Shown one piece after another: positions 1 to 6,463 of a DNA stretch of 7,478 nucleotides. This stretch comes from Chloroflexota bacterium (lineage in GTDB: Bacteria; Chloroflexota; Anaerolineae; Anaerolineales; Anaerolineaceae): NCBI GenBank assembly GCA_023434145.1, contig JAEYTI010000153.1, positions 1-7,478 on the forward strand, given 5' to 3'. The notes under the pieces were generated by a model, which was given only the letters and a program-made list of their open reading frames with translations, did no database searches and was not told the DNA's origin. A program made the translations under genes and the position numbers. How positions within the stretch are numbered: the stretch's first letter is position 1; each line of letters starts with the position of its first letter.

Positions 1-19
1 ACAACTCCCTGATTTCTTT

Positions 20-46
20 CTGAAAGCGAGCAAATCTGCGTATACT
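20..46 (+). promoter_or_regulatory. possible sigma-70 promoter of the first gene
   Basis: TATACT at 41-46 matches the -10 consensus at five of six positions. The best upstream element is CTGAAA at 20-25 (four of six matches to TTGACA), but the spacer is only 15 bases. Transcription would start near 52-53, right at the Shine-Dalgarno AAGGAGGT (53-60), giving a leader of about 11 bases. The alternative is that the first gene is read from an upstream gene: one frame is open from position 2 to a TGA at 65-67 that overlaps the ATG. Confidence 0.3.
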
Positions 47-63
47 TTGGAGAAGGAGGTGCG

Positions 64-675
64 ATGAACGGAACCGGTTTCTGGTGGATTCTGCTGGCAA
101 TGGCTTTGTATGGCGTTTTGCACTCCATCCTGGCGGCGAACACAATAAAACGGCTGGCTGCGCGCTGGCTTGGGAAAGGCGCGGAACGCCAGTATTACCG
201 GCTGTTCTTCTCGGTGATCGGCACGGTGACGCTGCTGCCCGCGCTGGCGCTGATGATCTTTCTGCCGGACCGGCACATCTACACCATCCCCTTTCCGCTA
301 AGCCTGCTCACGCTGCTCCTGCAAGCCGCCTGTGTGATCGCTATATTTCTTGCCGTTTCCAGCACTGGGGGTGCTATGGTCTTCGTTGGCCTGGCGCAGG
401 TGATGCGCCCCGATGGCATCCCAATGCGCGAGAAATTCGTCGCAAGCGGCCTGTACCGCTTCACCCGCCACCCGATCTATACCGCATCGATCCTGTTTGT
501 CTGGCTGATGCCGGTGATGACCTGGAATCTCGTTGCTTTCAACCTGGGCCTCACGGCATATATGGTCATCGGCAGCATTTTCGAAGAGCGCAAGCTGGTC
601 GAGCAGTTCGGCCAGCAGTACATCGACTACCGCAAGAAAACTCCCCGCATTATTCCAGGCATAAAGATCACATAG
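64..675 (+). CDS. membrane methyltransferase-fold protein (NnrU / isoprenylcysteine methyltransferase-like)
   Basis: This 203-residue integral membrane protein resembles the ICMT/PEMT/NnrU group, which methylates lipid-like or membrane-embedded substrates with S-adenosylmethionine. Hydrophobic segments lie at about residues 6-24, 46-67, 77-98 and 140-170. The family signature is in the C-terminal third: GLYRFTRHPIY (residues 129-139) with the Arg-His-Pro triad, then E174-E175, and a cytoplasmic tail with Y186 and Y189 followed by a basic stretch. In characterised ICMT-fold enzymes the RHP and EE elements contribute to cofactor binding. The start is ATG at 64, placed 3 bases after a perfect AAGGAGGT (53-60). 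The next gene starts 46 bases downstream, so co-transcription is likely. The substrate cannot be told from the sequence. NnrU links to nitrogen-oxide metabolism are not supported by any neighbour here, so I give no symbol. Fold assignment is fairly sure; function is not. Confidence 0.82.
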   Translation: MNGTGFWWILLAMALYGVLHSILAANTIKRLAARWLGKGAERQYYRLFFSVIGTVTLLPALALMIFLPDRHIYTIPFPLSLLTLLLQAACVIAIFLAVSSTGGAMVFVGLAQVMRPDGIPMREKFVASGLYRFTRHPIYTASILFVWLMPVMTWNLVAFNLGLTAYMVIGSIFEERKLVEQFGQQYIDYRKKTPRIIPGIKIT

Positions 676-721
676 CTGATTTATACTTTCCTTATCCCTC
701 CACACCACCGGAGCCTTCATC

Positions 722-3055
722 GTGCCACTGCTGTGGATTTCTTTATTCTTCCTGGCCGGACTGGTCTTAGGCAAATATTTACCCATACCCGTGCCGCTAT
801 CGCTGGCCCTTGCGGGAGCCTGCCTGCTGGCCTTGCCCCTGTTCCGCCGCCTGCCCGACCGTTCCGGCCTTCTCGGGCTGCTGCGGGCTTCCGTGCTGCG
901 CCACGATTTCCTGCGCCTGCCGCCCATCCTGCTGGCGGTAATGCTGTTCTTCGGCGCGGCGCGCATGGCCTCCTCCGGACCCGATGTAGAGAACGGTCAC
1001 ATTGCCGCGTATAACGATAGGGGGGCGTTCCGCATTCAGGCCGTGGTCACCGGCCACCCCGACCGGCGCGATAAATCGACCCTGCTGCGGCTCTCGGTCG
1101 AACAGGTAGCAGAACTGACCACCGGAAAGACACACCCCGCCCACGGCTTCATGCTGGCGCTGCTGCCAGGCCAAAGCGGTTTCCAGTACGGCGACCGGCT
1201 GGTGCTGGAAGGCAAGCCTGCTACCCCACCCGAAGATGAAGAATTCTCCTACCGCGATTACCTGGCCCGCCAGGAAGTGTACACCTACATCACCTATCCG
1301 CGCGTTCGACGGATTGCCCAGGACGCGGGCAGCCCGGTGATGGCAGCCATCTACCGCTTCCGCGATTGGGCCTACGAGGAAATCTATCACCTCTTCCCAG
1401 CCCCCGAAGCGCCGCTGCTGGCAGGCATCCTGCTAGGCATCGAAACCGATATGTCGCCCGCGCTGACCCGCGCCTTTCAGGATACCGGCACCGCCCACAT
1501 CATCGCAATCTCCGGTTTCAACATGGCGATTTTGGCGGGCCTTTTTTCCGCGCTGTTCGGGCGTATCACCTCGCGCTGGTGGGCGCTGTTCCTTTCCATC
1601 GTCGCGATTGGCACGTACACGCTGCTGGTCGGTGCGAGCCCATCGGTGGTCCGCGCAGCGATCATGGGCGGGCTGAGCCTGCTGGCGCACCAAATCGGGC
1701 GCAAATCGGCTGGGCCGAACACGCTGCTGCTTACTGCCGCGGCCATGTCGCTGCACAACCCGCACATGCCGTGGGATGCCAGCTTCCAGCTTTCCTTTGG
1801 CGCGACTGCCGGGCTGATCTGGTACGGTGACCGTTTTACGAAGGGCTTTCTAGCCCTGCTGGAGCGCAAGTTCACCCACGAAACAGCCAGCCGAATCAAC
1901 GGCCCAATCAGTGAGTACATTCTGCTGACCCTCGCGGCGCAGTTGATGACCATGCCCGTGATCCTCTATCTCTTCCAACGCCTATCCATCAGCTCGTTTC
2001 TGGCCAATCCGCTCATCCTGCCGCCGCAGCCGCTGGTGATGGTGCTTGGCGGGCTGGCAGTGCTTGCCGGTCTGGTCAGCGATCCACTGGCCCATGCGAT
2101 GGCATGGCTGGCCTGGCCCTTCCCGGCGTACACCATCCGTATGGTCGAGCTGCTGGCGCAGATCCCCAACGGCGTGCTGGCGCTCGACCGGCTGGATATG
2201 GGCACTGTGATCCTGATGTATGCCCTGATCCTTGCGCCGCTGCTGCCCAAAGCAGGCGGAAAGCTGTACACCGCTGCCCGGTCGATGTTCCAGCCAACCG
2301 TGCTGGCGCTGGGCAGCTTTTTGCTGGCGGCACTGCTGCTGCGCGGGGCATTCACCACACCGGATGGCCGCCTGCACCTGCACATCTACGAAATGGAAGG
2401 CAGCCAGGTGCTGCTAATCCGCGGGCCGGGCGGGGCGCGGGTGCTGGTCGATTCTGGCCCCAGCGCGCGCCTGCTCAACGACATGCTGGGCCGCTGGGTC
2501 TCGCCGCTCGACCGCCGCCTGGATGGTATCCTGCTCAACAGCGAGAGCGCTAGCTCAATGAAAAGCCTCACCAGCGTGCTGGAACGATATCCCGCGGCGC
2601 AGGCGTGGTGGGGCATCCAGCCGCCCAACCACCGTACCGCCGAGCGGTTGGTGGAGTACCTGGATGAAGCGGAAATCCCGCAGCACATCCTCGTTACCGG
2701 CGAGCAGATCGACCTCGGCTCGGGTGTTCGGCTGCGCGTGCTCGCCACCGGCAAAACCGGCAGCGCCCTCCTGCTCACCTGGGACCGGTTCCGCTTGCTG
2801 ATCCCCAGCGGAAACAGCCCATCCAGCCTGCCCGCCGAAGAGACCCGAGGACTGAGCGCCATCATCCTCACCTCTAGAGATTTGGAGAAGACCTCACCCG
2901 AGGCATGGCAAGCCCTCGCCCCACAGGTGATCGTCGTCACACCCGAGCAGGGAGCGGTGCCGGTGGAAGGTGTCAACTGGCTGGAGACGAATGCCACTCG
3001 CTGGTACTTGATCCGCAGTGATGGAGTTCAGATGTGGGTGGAGCGGAACCGGTAA
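722..3055 (+). CDS. comEC: ComEC/Rec2-family DNA-uptake channel protein with degenerate metallo-beta-lactamase domain
   Basis: This polytopic membrane protein has 777 residues, the usual length for ComEC, which moves single-stranded DNA across the cytoplasmic membrane in transformation. The order is standard. An N-terminal hydrophobic region leads into a DUF4131-type OB-like domain, with Y156-G157-D158-R-L and a following EEFSYRDYLARQ stretch. The Competence domain shows HIIAISGFNM at 259-268, SPSVVRAAIM at 306-315 and SFQLSF at 354-359, within many membrane helices. The C-terminal metallo-beta-lactamase-like region runs from about residue 550 to the end. There the usual DVGQGD is replaced by YEMEGSQ (556-562). 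The THxHxDH-type metal motif is replaced by N606-S-E-S-A-S-S612, and the later TGD by P695-S-G-N698. No ligand survives, so nuclease activity of this domain is unlikely. The start is GTG at 722 with GGAG at 710-713, 8 bases upstream; other in-frame starts would cut the first helix. It probably shares a transcript with the preceding methyltransferase-like gene. Family call is very sure; a role in transformation is inferred. Confidence 0.93.
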   Translation: MPLLWISLFFLAGLVLGKYLPIPVPLSLALAGACLLALPLFRRLPDRSGLLGLLRASVLRHDFLRLPPILLAVMLFFGAARMASSGPDVENGHIAAYNDRGAFRIQAVVTGHPDRRDKSTLLRLSVEQVAELTTGKTHPAHGFMLALLPGQSGFQYGDRLVLEGKPATPPEDEEFSYRDYLARQEVYTYITYPRVRRIAQDAGSPVMAAIYRFRDWAYEEIYHLFPAPEAPLLAGILLGIETDMSPALTRAFQDTGTAHIIAISGFNMAILAGLFSALFGRITSRWWALFLSIVAIGTYTLLVGASPSVVRAAIMGGLSLLAHQIGRKSAGPNTLLLTAAAMSLHNPHMPWDASFQLSFGATAGLIWYGDRFTKGFLALLERKFTHETASRINGPISEYILLTLAAQLMTMPVILYLFQRLSISSFLANPLILPPQPLVMVLGGLAVLAGLVSDPLAHAMAWLAWPFPAYTIRMVELLAQIPNGVLALDRLDMGTVILMYALILAPLLPKAGGKLYTAARSMFQPTVLALGSFLLAALLLRGAFTTPDGRLHLHIYEMEGSQVLLIRGPGGARVLVDSGPSARLLNDMLGRWVSPLDRRLDGILLNSESASSMKSLTSVLERYPAAQAWWGIQPPNHRTAERLVEYLDEAEIPQHILVTGEQIDLGSGVRLRVLATGKTGSALLLTWDRFRLLIPSGNSPSSLPAEETRGLSAIILTSRDLEKTSPEAWQALAPQVIVVTPEQGAVPVEGVNWLETNATRWYLIRSDGVQMWVERNR

Positions 3056-3364
3056 GAGCTTATTGAACTACTTTTTAAAGAGCCTGTATCCAAAACCAAT
3101 TTTGAAAAGTCTTTTAGGTACGTTTCAGTTCTGTGGGACTTCCCGGTTTAATGATAGACTTGAGTGAGCAAAATTCATTTAACTCGCCCAATCAAAGAAC
3201 AAACGGAAAGTACCCTTTCATTCTTGTAAACAGAGGAAGCGGTGCTTCTGTGTAAAATTAATAAGATCTCAATGATTTGCTTTCAAAATCATTACATCAC
3301 AGCACAGCACCTGCCTCTCAGAAGAAAGGCAACATTCCAGTATTTTTAAGATAAGGGGGGATAT
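3056..3364. other. A+T-rich intergenic region
   Basis: This 309-base stretch separates the ComEC gene from the secreted protein gene. It holds no convincing gene. It contains an 8-bp inverted repeat (3271-3293, listed separately), a small hairpin GAAGC-GGT-GCTTC (3236-3248), and TGCCT/AGGCA (3312-3316 with 3327-3331, 10-base loop) in the probable leader. The Shine-Dalgarno of the next gene is a G-run at 3355-3360. No strong -35/-10 pair was found: TTGTAA at 3224-3229 and TAAAAT at 3253-3258 are 23 bases apart, which is too far. No clear rho-independent terminator follows the ComEC gene. Confidence 0.6.
3271..3293. repeat. operator-like inverted repeat upstream of the secreted peptidase gene
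   Basis: AATGATTT (3271-3278) and AAATCATT (3286-3293) are perfect inverted copies around a 7-base centre. The 23-base span and spacing fit a binding site for a dimeric regulator better than a terminator: the arms are A+T-rich and no T-run follows. It lies 72 bases before the ATG at 3365, so it could control that gene. No regulator gene is present in the window, and the palindrome could be chance in A+T-rich DNA. Confidence 0.35.
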
Positions 3365-4951
3365 ATGAAAAAGTTTTTCAATTCAAGAGCGCTAATCACT
3401 ATTTTTGCCGTGCTTGCATTGCTTCTTATTGCCAGCGGTCAGCCAGTCTACGCTTCATCACCGCACAGGCCTGCCGATCCGATCAGCCCTGTGCAAACGC
3501 CTTTACCACTCGATGCCCAGAGCACCACAGGGCCAAATCCTCCCTCCGATTTTTCGATGATGTCCATCTCCACTCCCGTGGGGAGTACATTAACAATTGA
3601 TGTGCCACCTTATTTGTGGACCCATGGGTGTGGCCCAACTGCTGTTGGCATGGTGATGGGTTTTTGGGATCTGCGCGGTTTCAGTCAGTTGTACCCAACC
3701 TCGGAAAGTTATGCACAAAACACTGCGATTAATGAGTTTATAGCCAGCAGTGCCCAAACACGCAGCCATTATAACGACTACGCGATGCCTATAGACGATA
3801 GGGAGCCTATGATAATGGCCGATGCATGCACACCTCCAGGATGCATCCCGCACACAGATAACAGTATCGCCGACTTTATGCTAACTTCACGGTTTTCACG
3901 TGGAAACCGTTATGGCTGGAGCTATTTTCTCGATCTGCGCAACTCAATGACGGCATACGTAAACTTCATCAACATGAATTACAGCCGGCAATACCAGTCT
4001 TATACAAACAGCTTTTACTACTCAAGCGCCCTTTGGAACCTGTACAAAACCGAAATTGATGAGGGCCGTCCGGTAATTTTTCTTGTTGACTCTAATGGAG
4101 ATGCTAGCACCGATCATTTTGTGGTAGCAACCGGATATGGATGGGACGCGCAGGGGAATCCTCTTTATCGATTTAACAACACCTGGGATGATAACAAGGA
4201 GCATTGGGCCACATTCAAACCCATGGTCAAGGGTGATTCATGGGGAATTTATGGAATGGTGACTTTCTCTATTAGTGGCACTGATCTTCCCTCCGCTCCC
4301 AATGCCCCTGAGATTATTTCTGCTACCCCAATTTCGGAGAATCAAATTGATCTTGCTTGGACAGACAATTCACTGGACGAAACCAATTTCCTTATTGAGC
4401 GATCTCTGGATGGAGTGAACAACTGGTTGCAAATTGGTTCGTTGAGCGCAAACGTAACCAGCTTCACCAGCAGCGAGTTGTCATGCGGCACAACATATTA
4501 TTATCGGATGCGATCATACCGGAGCACAGACAACCTATATTCCACTTACTCATCCGTCGTAAATGCGACAACCCACCTTTGTACTGAACCTCCCTCTATT
4601 ACCGTCGCGCAAAATTCCTACCGGGTAGGCGAGTTTATGGAAAGCATTTCCATTCCGGTAAACTTAAGTACAAATTTTTACCAGGATATCAGCATCCCGT
4701 ACACGCTTACTAGTGGTACTGCAGTTTTAGGCGAAGATTTTGCTACGAGCAGTAGCACACTTGTCATTCCTGCCGGACAAACCTCTGGTGCTATAGGAAT
4801 AACCCTCATCAATGATGATGAAATTGAACCAGAAGAAACGTTCGAGCTCACCTTAGGGACACCTTCTCACGGCACCTTAGCTTCTCCAAATACTGTCGTG
4901 ATCACCATATACGATAGGGAATTTCTGTTCATTCCCATAGTCGTCAGATAA
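3365..4951 (+). CDS. secreted C39/papain-like cysteine peptidase with FnIII and Calx-beta domains
   Basis: This 528-residue exported protein has a classical signal peptide: K2-K3, hydrophobic core 9-23, and V-Y-A before likely cleavage after A30. A Pro/Ser-rich stretch follows. The peptidase-like domain spans about 75-300. THGCGPT (86-92) supplies the candidate nucleophile C89, TDHFVV gives H251, and FNNTWD gives N272, in the order Cys-His-Asn of papain-like and C39-like peptidases (compare NSW in papain). No Gln sits six residues before C89, where C39 enzymes usually have the oxyanion residue; it may be substituted, or the domain may be inactive. A fibronectin type III domain covers about 309-403. 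A Calx-beta domain covers about 409-517, with GEDF (456-459) and NDDEIEPEE (483-491), an acidic Ca2+-binding-type motif. The protein ends in REFLFIPIVVR. The start is ATG at 3365 after a G-run at 3355-3360. Codon use is visibly more A+T-rich than in adjacent genes, suggesting transfer or different selection. Substrate unknown; an extracellular or surface-attached peptidase is the best reading. Confidence 0.8.
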   Translation: MKKFFNSRALITIFAVLALLLIASGQPVYASSPHRPADPISPVQTPLPLDAQSTTGPNPPSDFSMMSISTPVGSTLTIDVPPYLWTHGCGPTAVGMVMGFWDLRGFSQLYPTSESYAQNTAINEFIASSAQTRSHYNDYAMPIDDREPMIMADACTPPGCIPHTDNSIADFMLTSRFSRGNRYGWSYFLDLRNSMTAYVNFINMNYSRQYQSYTNSFYYSSALWNLYKTEIDEGRPVIFLVDSNGDASTDHFVVATGYGWDAQGNPLYRFNNTWDDNKEHWATFKPMVKGDSWGIYGMVTFSISGTDLPSAPNAPEIISATPISENQIDLAWTDNSLDETNFLIERSLDGVNNWLQIGSLSANVTSFTSSELSCGTTYYYRMRSYRSTDNLYSTYSSVVNATTHLCTEPPSITVAQNSYRVGEFMESISIPVNLSTNFYQDISIPYTLTSGTAVLGEDFATSSSTLVIPAGQTSGAIGITLINDDEIEPEETFELTLGTPSHGTLASPNTVVITIYDREFLFIPIVVR

Positions 4952-4980
4952 TCAAAAACTGACCCGTAGAACTGCGTTCA

Positions 4981-5022
4981 TAAACGACATCAGCCATCAT
5001 ACCCGGTGGCTGATGTCGTTTA
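4981..5022 (+). terminator. 16-bp perfect hairpin after the secreted peptidase gene
   Basis: Positions 4981-4996 pair perfectly with 5007-5022, and the ten-base loop can add a T-G and a C-G pair. The left arm begins TAAACGACAT and the right arm ends TGTCGTTTA, so A and T tracts flank a G+C-containing core, as in bidirectional rho-independent terminators. A long T-run is missing; only TTTA and a later TTT follow. It lies 29 bases after the stop codon at 4949-4951 and upstream of the DUF362 gene, so ending the peptidase transcript is the likely role. Confidence 0.7.
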
Positions 5023-5124
5023 ATACGTTTCTGGTGAAACAGGATATTGCCATCCTTCCCATTCCATGTTATCTATACATTATCGGTAAAGAAATCAGCC
5101 TTTACCGCTAGAAGGATCTTTCGC

Positions 5125-6285
5125 ATGACAAAACCTATTCGCCGCAGAGACTTTCTGCGACTGGCCGCGCTCGGCGGATCGGCGGCAGTGACCGCCTTCC
5201 TCCAGGCTTGCGCGGATGCCGGGATCGATCCGGCGACGGTTGCCCCGACGATTGCCCTCCCCACCCCTACCACTGCGCCCATTCAACCTACCGCTGACAC
5301 TTCTCCCACCCTCGTCCCGCAGGAGCCGACCATGACCGCTCCCCTTCCGACCGCCGTACCTACGCAAACCGCCCAGGATGGTACTGCGCGAATTGCCTTC
5401 GTAAAAACCACCGACCGTGCGGGCGGCGTGCGGCAGGCAGTGGAACTGTTGGGCATCAACCCGGTGGCGGAGAAAAGCGTCTTCCTCAAGCCCAACTTCA
5501 ACAGCGCCGATCCTGCGCCCGGCTCCACCCACCCCGATGTGCTCGCCGCGCTGGTGGCGATGCTCAAAGAAATGGGCGCGAGCAAGATCACCGTTGGCGA
5601 CCGGAGCGGCATGGGGGATACGCGCCAGGTGATGGAAACGCTGGGTGTTTTCCGGCTAGCGGAGCAGCTCGGCTTTGATACGATCGTCTTTGACGAGCTG
5701 GCAGCAGAAGACTGGGTGATGGTTGAGACCCCCGCCGGGCACTGGCAGCAGGGCTTTCCCTTTGCCCGCCCGGTGCTGGATGCCGGAGCGGTGGTGCAAA
5801 CCTGTTGTCTCAAAACGCACCAGTACGGTGGGCATTTCACCCTATCACTCAAAAATTCGGTAGGGTTGGTCGGCAAGCGCATCCAGACAGTCGACCACGA
5901 CTTCATGAATGAGCTGCATTCCTCTGAACACCAGCGGCGGATGATCGCGGAGATCAATGCTGCCTATACGCCGGCGCTGGTCGTGATGGATGGTGTGGAT
6001 GCCTTCATCTCCGGCGGGCCGCACCGCGGTGAATTGGCATCGCCTGGGGTGATCCTGGCAGGCACCGATCGCGTTGCGCTGGATGCGGTAGGGATCGCCC
6101 TGCTGCGTTACTTTGGGTGCAGGACCCAGGCAGCCCAGGGCCGGATCTTTGATCAGGAGCAGATCGCGCGGGCAGTGGAACTGGGCTTGGGCGTGGATAC
6201 CCCGGAGAAAATTGAATTTGTCACCTCGGATGCGGACAGCGCTGCCTACGCCGAGACGATCAAGCAGGCCCTGCTGGCGGGATAA
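5125..6285 (+). CDS. Tat-exported lipoprotein with DUF362 domain
   Basis: This protein has 386 residues. Its N-terminus combines a twin-arginine motif, R6-R7-R8-D-F-L, with a hydrophobic core and a lipobox L26-Q-A-C29. Folded export by Tat and lipid attachment at C29 are therefore likely. Residues 30-86 form a Pro/Thr/Ala-rich, probably disordered spacer. The DUF362 domain follows, from about residue 88: FLKPNFN (120-126), then CCLKTH (227-232) and TLSLKNSVG (239-247), then a GGPHRGE and DRVALDAVG region. Only four Cys are present (29, 227, 228, 332), so the ferredoxin module attached to some DUF362 proteins is absent. The family has no settled biochemical function. I chose ATG at 5125 because AAGGA (5112-5116) stands 8 bases upstream and because it puts the Arg pair near the N-terminus. 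A TTG at 5047 in the same frame would add 26 residues without a ribosome site. It is probably transcribed alone, after the hairpin at 4981-5022; no good promoter was seen. Confidence 0.88.
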   Translation: MTKPIRRRDFLRLAALGGSAAVTAFLQACADAGIDPATVAPTIALPTPTTAPIQPTADTSPTLVPQEPTMTAPLPTAVPTQTAQDGTARIAFVKTTDRAGGVRQAVELLGINPVAEKSVFLKPNFNSADPAPGSTHPDVLAALVAMLKEMGASKITVGDRSGMGDTRQVMETLGVFRLAEQLGFDTIVFDELAAEDWVMVETPAGHWQQGFPFARPVLDAGAVVQTCCLKTHQYGGHFTLSLKNSVGLVGKRIQTVDHDFMNELHSSEHQRRMIAEINAAYTPALVVMDGVDAFISGGPHRGELASPGVILAGTDRVALDAVGIALLRYFGCRTQAAQGRIFDQEQIARAVELGLGVDTPEKIEFVTSDADSAAYAETIKQALLAG

Positions 6286-6294
6286 ATTCAAGAT

Positions 6295-6317
6295 CGCAGG
6301 CTCATCCATTACCTGCG
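6295..6317 (+). terminator. weak hairpin after the DUF362 gene
   Basis: CGCAGG (6295-6300) and CCTGCG (6312-6317) are perfect inverted copies with an 11-base loop, 9 bases after the stop codon. No T-run follows, so it may instead be an mRNA-end structure or chance. It is the only terminator-like element between this gene and the promoter at 6372. Confidence 0.25.
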
Positions 6318-6371
6318 CAACGTGGCCCAGGCGGGGATCTATCGACGCGTGTGTTTGTACTATTGTTTAGC

Positions 6372-6399
6372 TTTACATTTTCTCTCACGGCTCTATAAT
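6372..6399 (+). promoter_or_regulatory. sigma-70-type promoter of the repeat-bearing DAK2-like gene
   Basis: TTTACA (6372-6377) and a perfect TATAAT (6394-6399) are separated by 16 bases; the -35 matches consensus at five of six positions. This is the clearest promoter in the window. Transcription should begin near 6406, giving a leader of about 60 bases ahead of the GAGGAGG ribosome site (6455-6461). It points to the following gene having its own housekeeping-type expression. Confidence 0.75.
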
Positions 6400-6463
6400 C
6401 AATTTATGAGAAAGTAAGTCAACGTTTCAATCAGGAAAGAAGCGATTTCCCGTCGAGGAGGAA

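Noticed and set aside
84..770. A long open frame overlapping the methyltransferase-like gene in another frame
   Set aside because: It is a G+C-driven shadow: rich in Arg, His and Pro, without membrane segments or motifs, while the other frame shows clear family residues and a perfect ribosome site.
3151..3255. A 34-codon open frame in the intergenic region, beginning MIDLSEQNSF
   Set aside because: No ribosome site precedes the ATG, the length is compatible with chance, and no recognisable motif is present.
3301..3364. A possible riboswitch (c-di-GMP type) in the leader of the peptidase gene, prompted by GGCAAC near 3328
   Set aside because: Only a 5-bp stem and one short motif fit. The second stem, the tetraloop receptor and other conserved bases of that class are not present.
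5047..5079. A promoter for the DUF362 gene from TTGCCA (5047-5052) with TATCTA or TATACA downstream
   Set aside because: TATCTA at the 17-base spacing matches the -10 poorly, and the better TATACA is 21 bases away, so neither pair is convincing.
5047..5124. A 26-residue N-terminal extension of the DUF362 protein from TTG at 5047
   Set aside because: There is no ribosome site before 5047. The ATG at 5125 has AAGGA at the right distance and places the twin-arginine motif where a Tat signal needs it.
5283..5957. A 224-codon minus-strand open frame opposite the DUF362 gene
   Set aside because: It is the antisense shadow of a well-supported gene; the translation is Ser/Arg-rich with no domain that I recognise.
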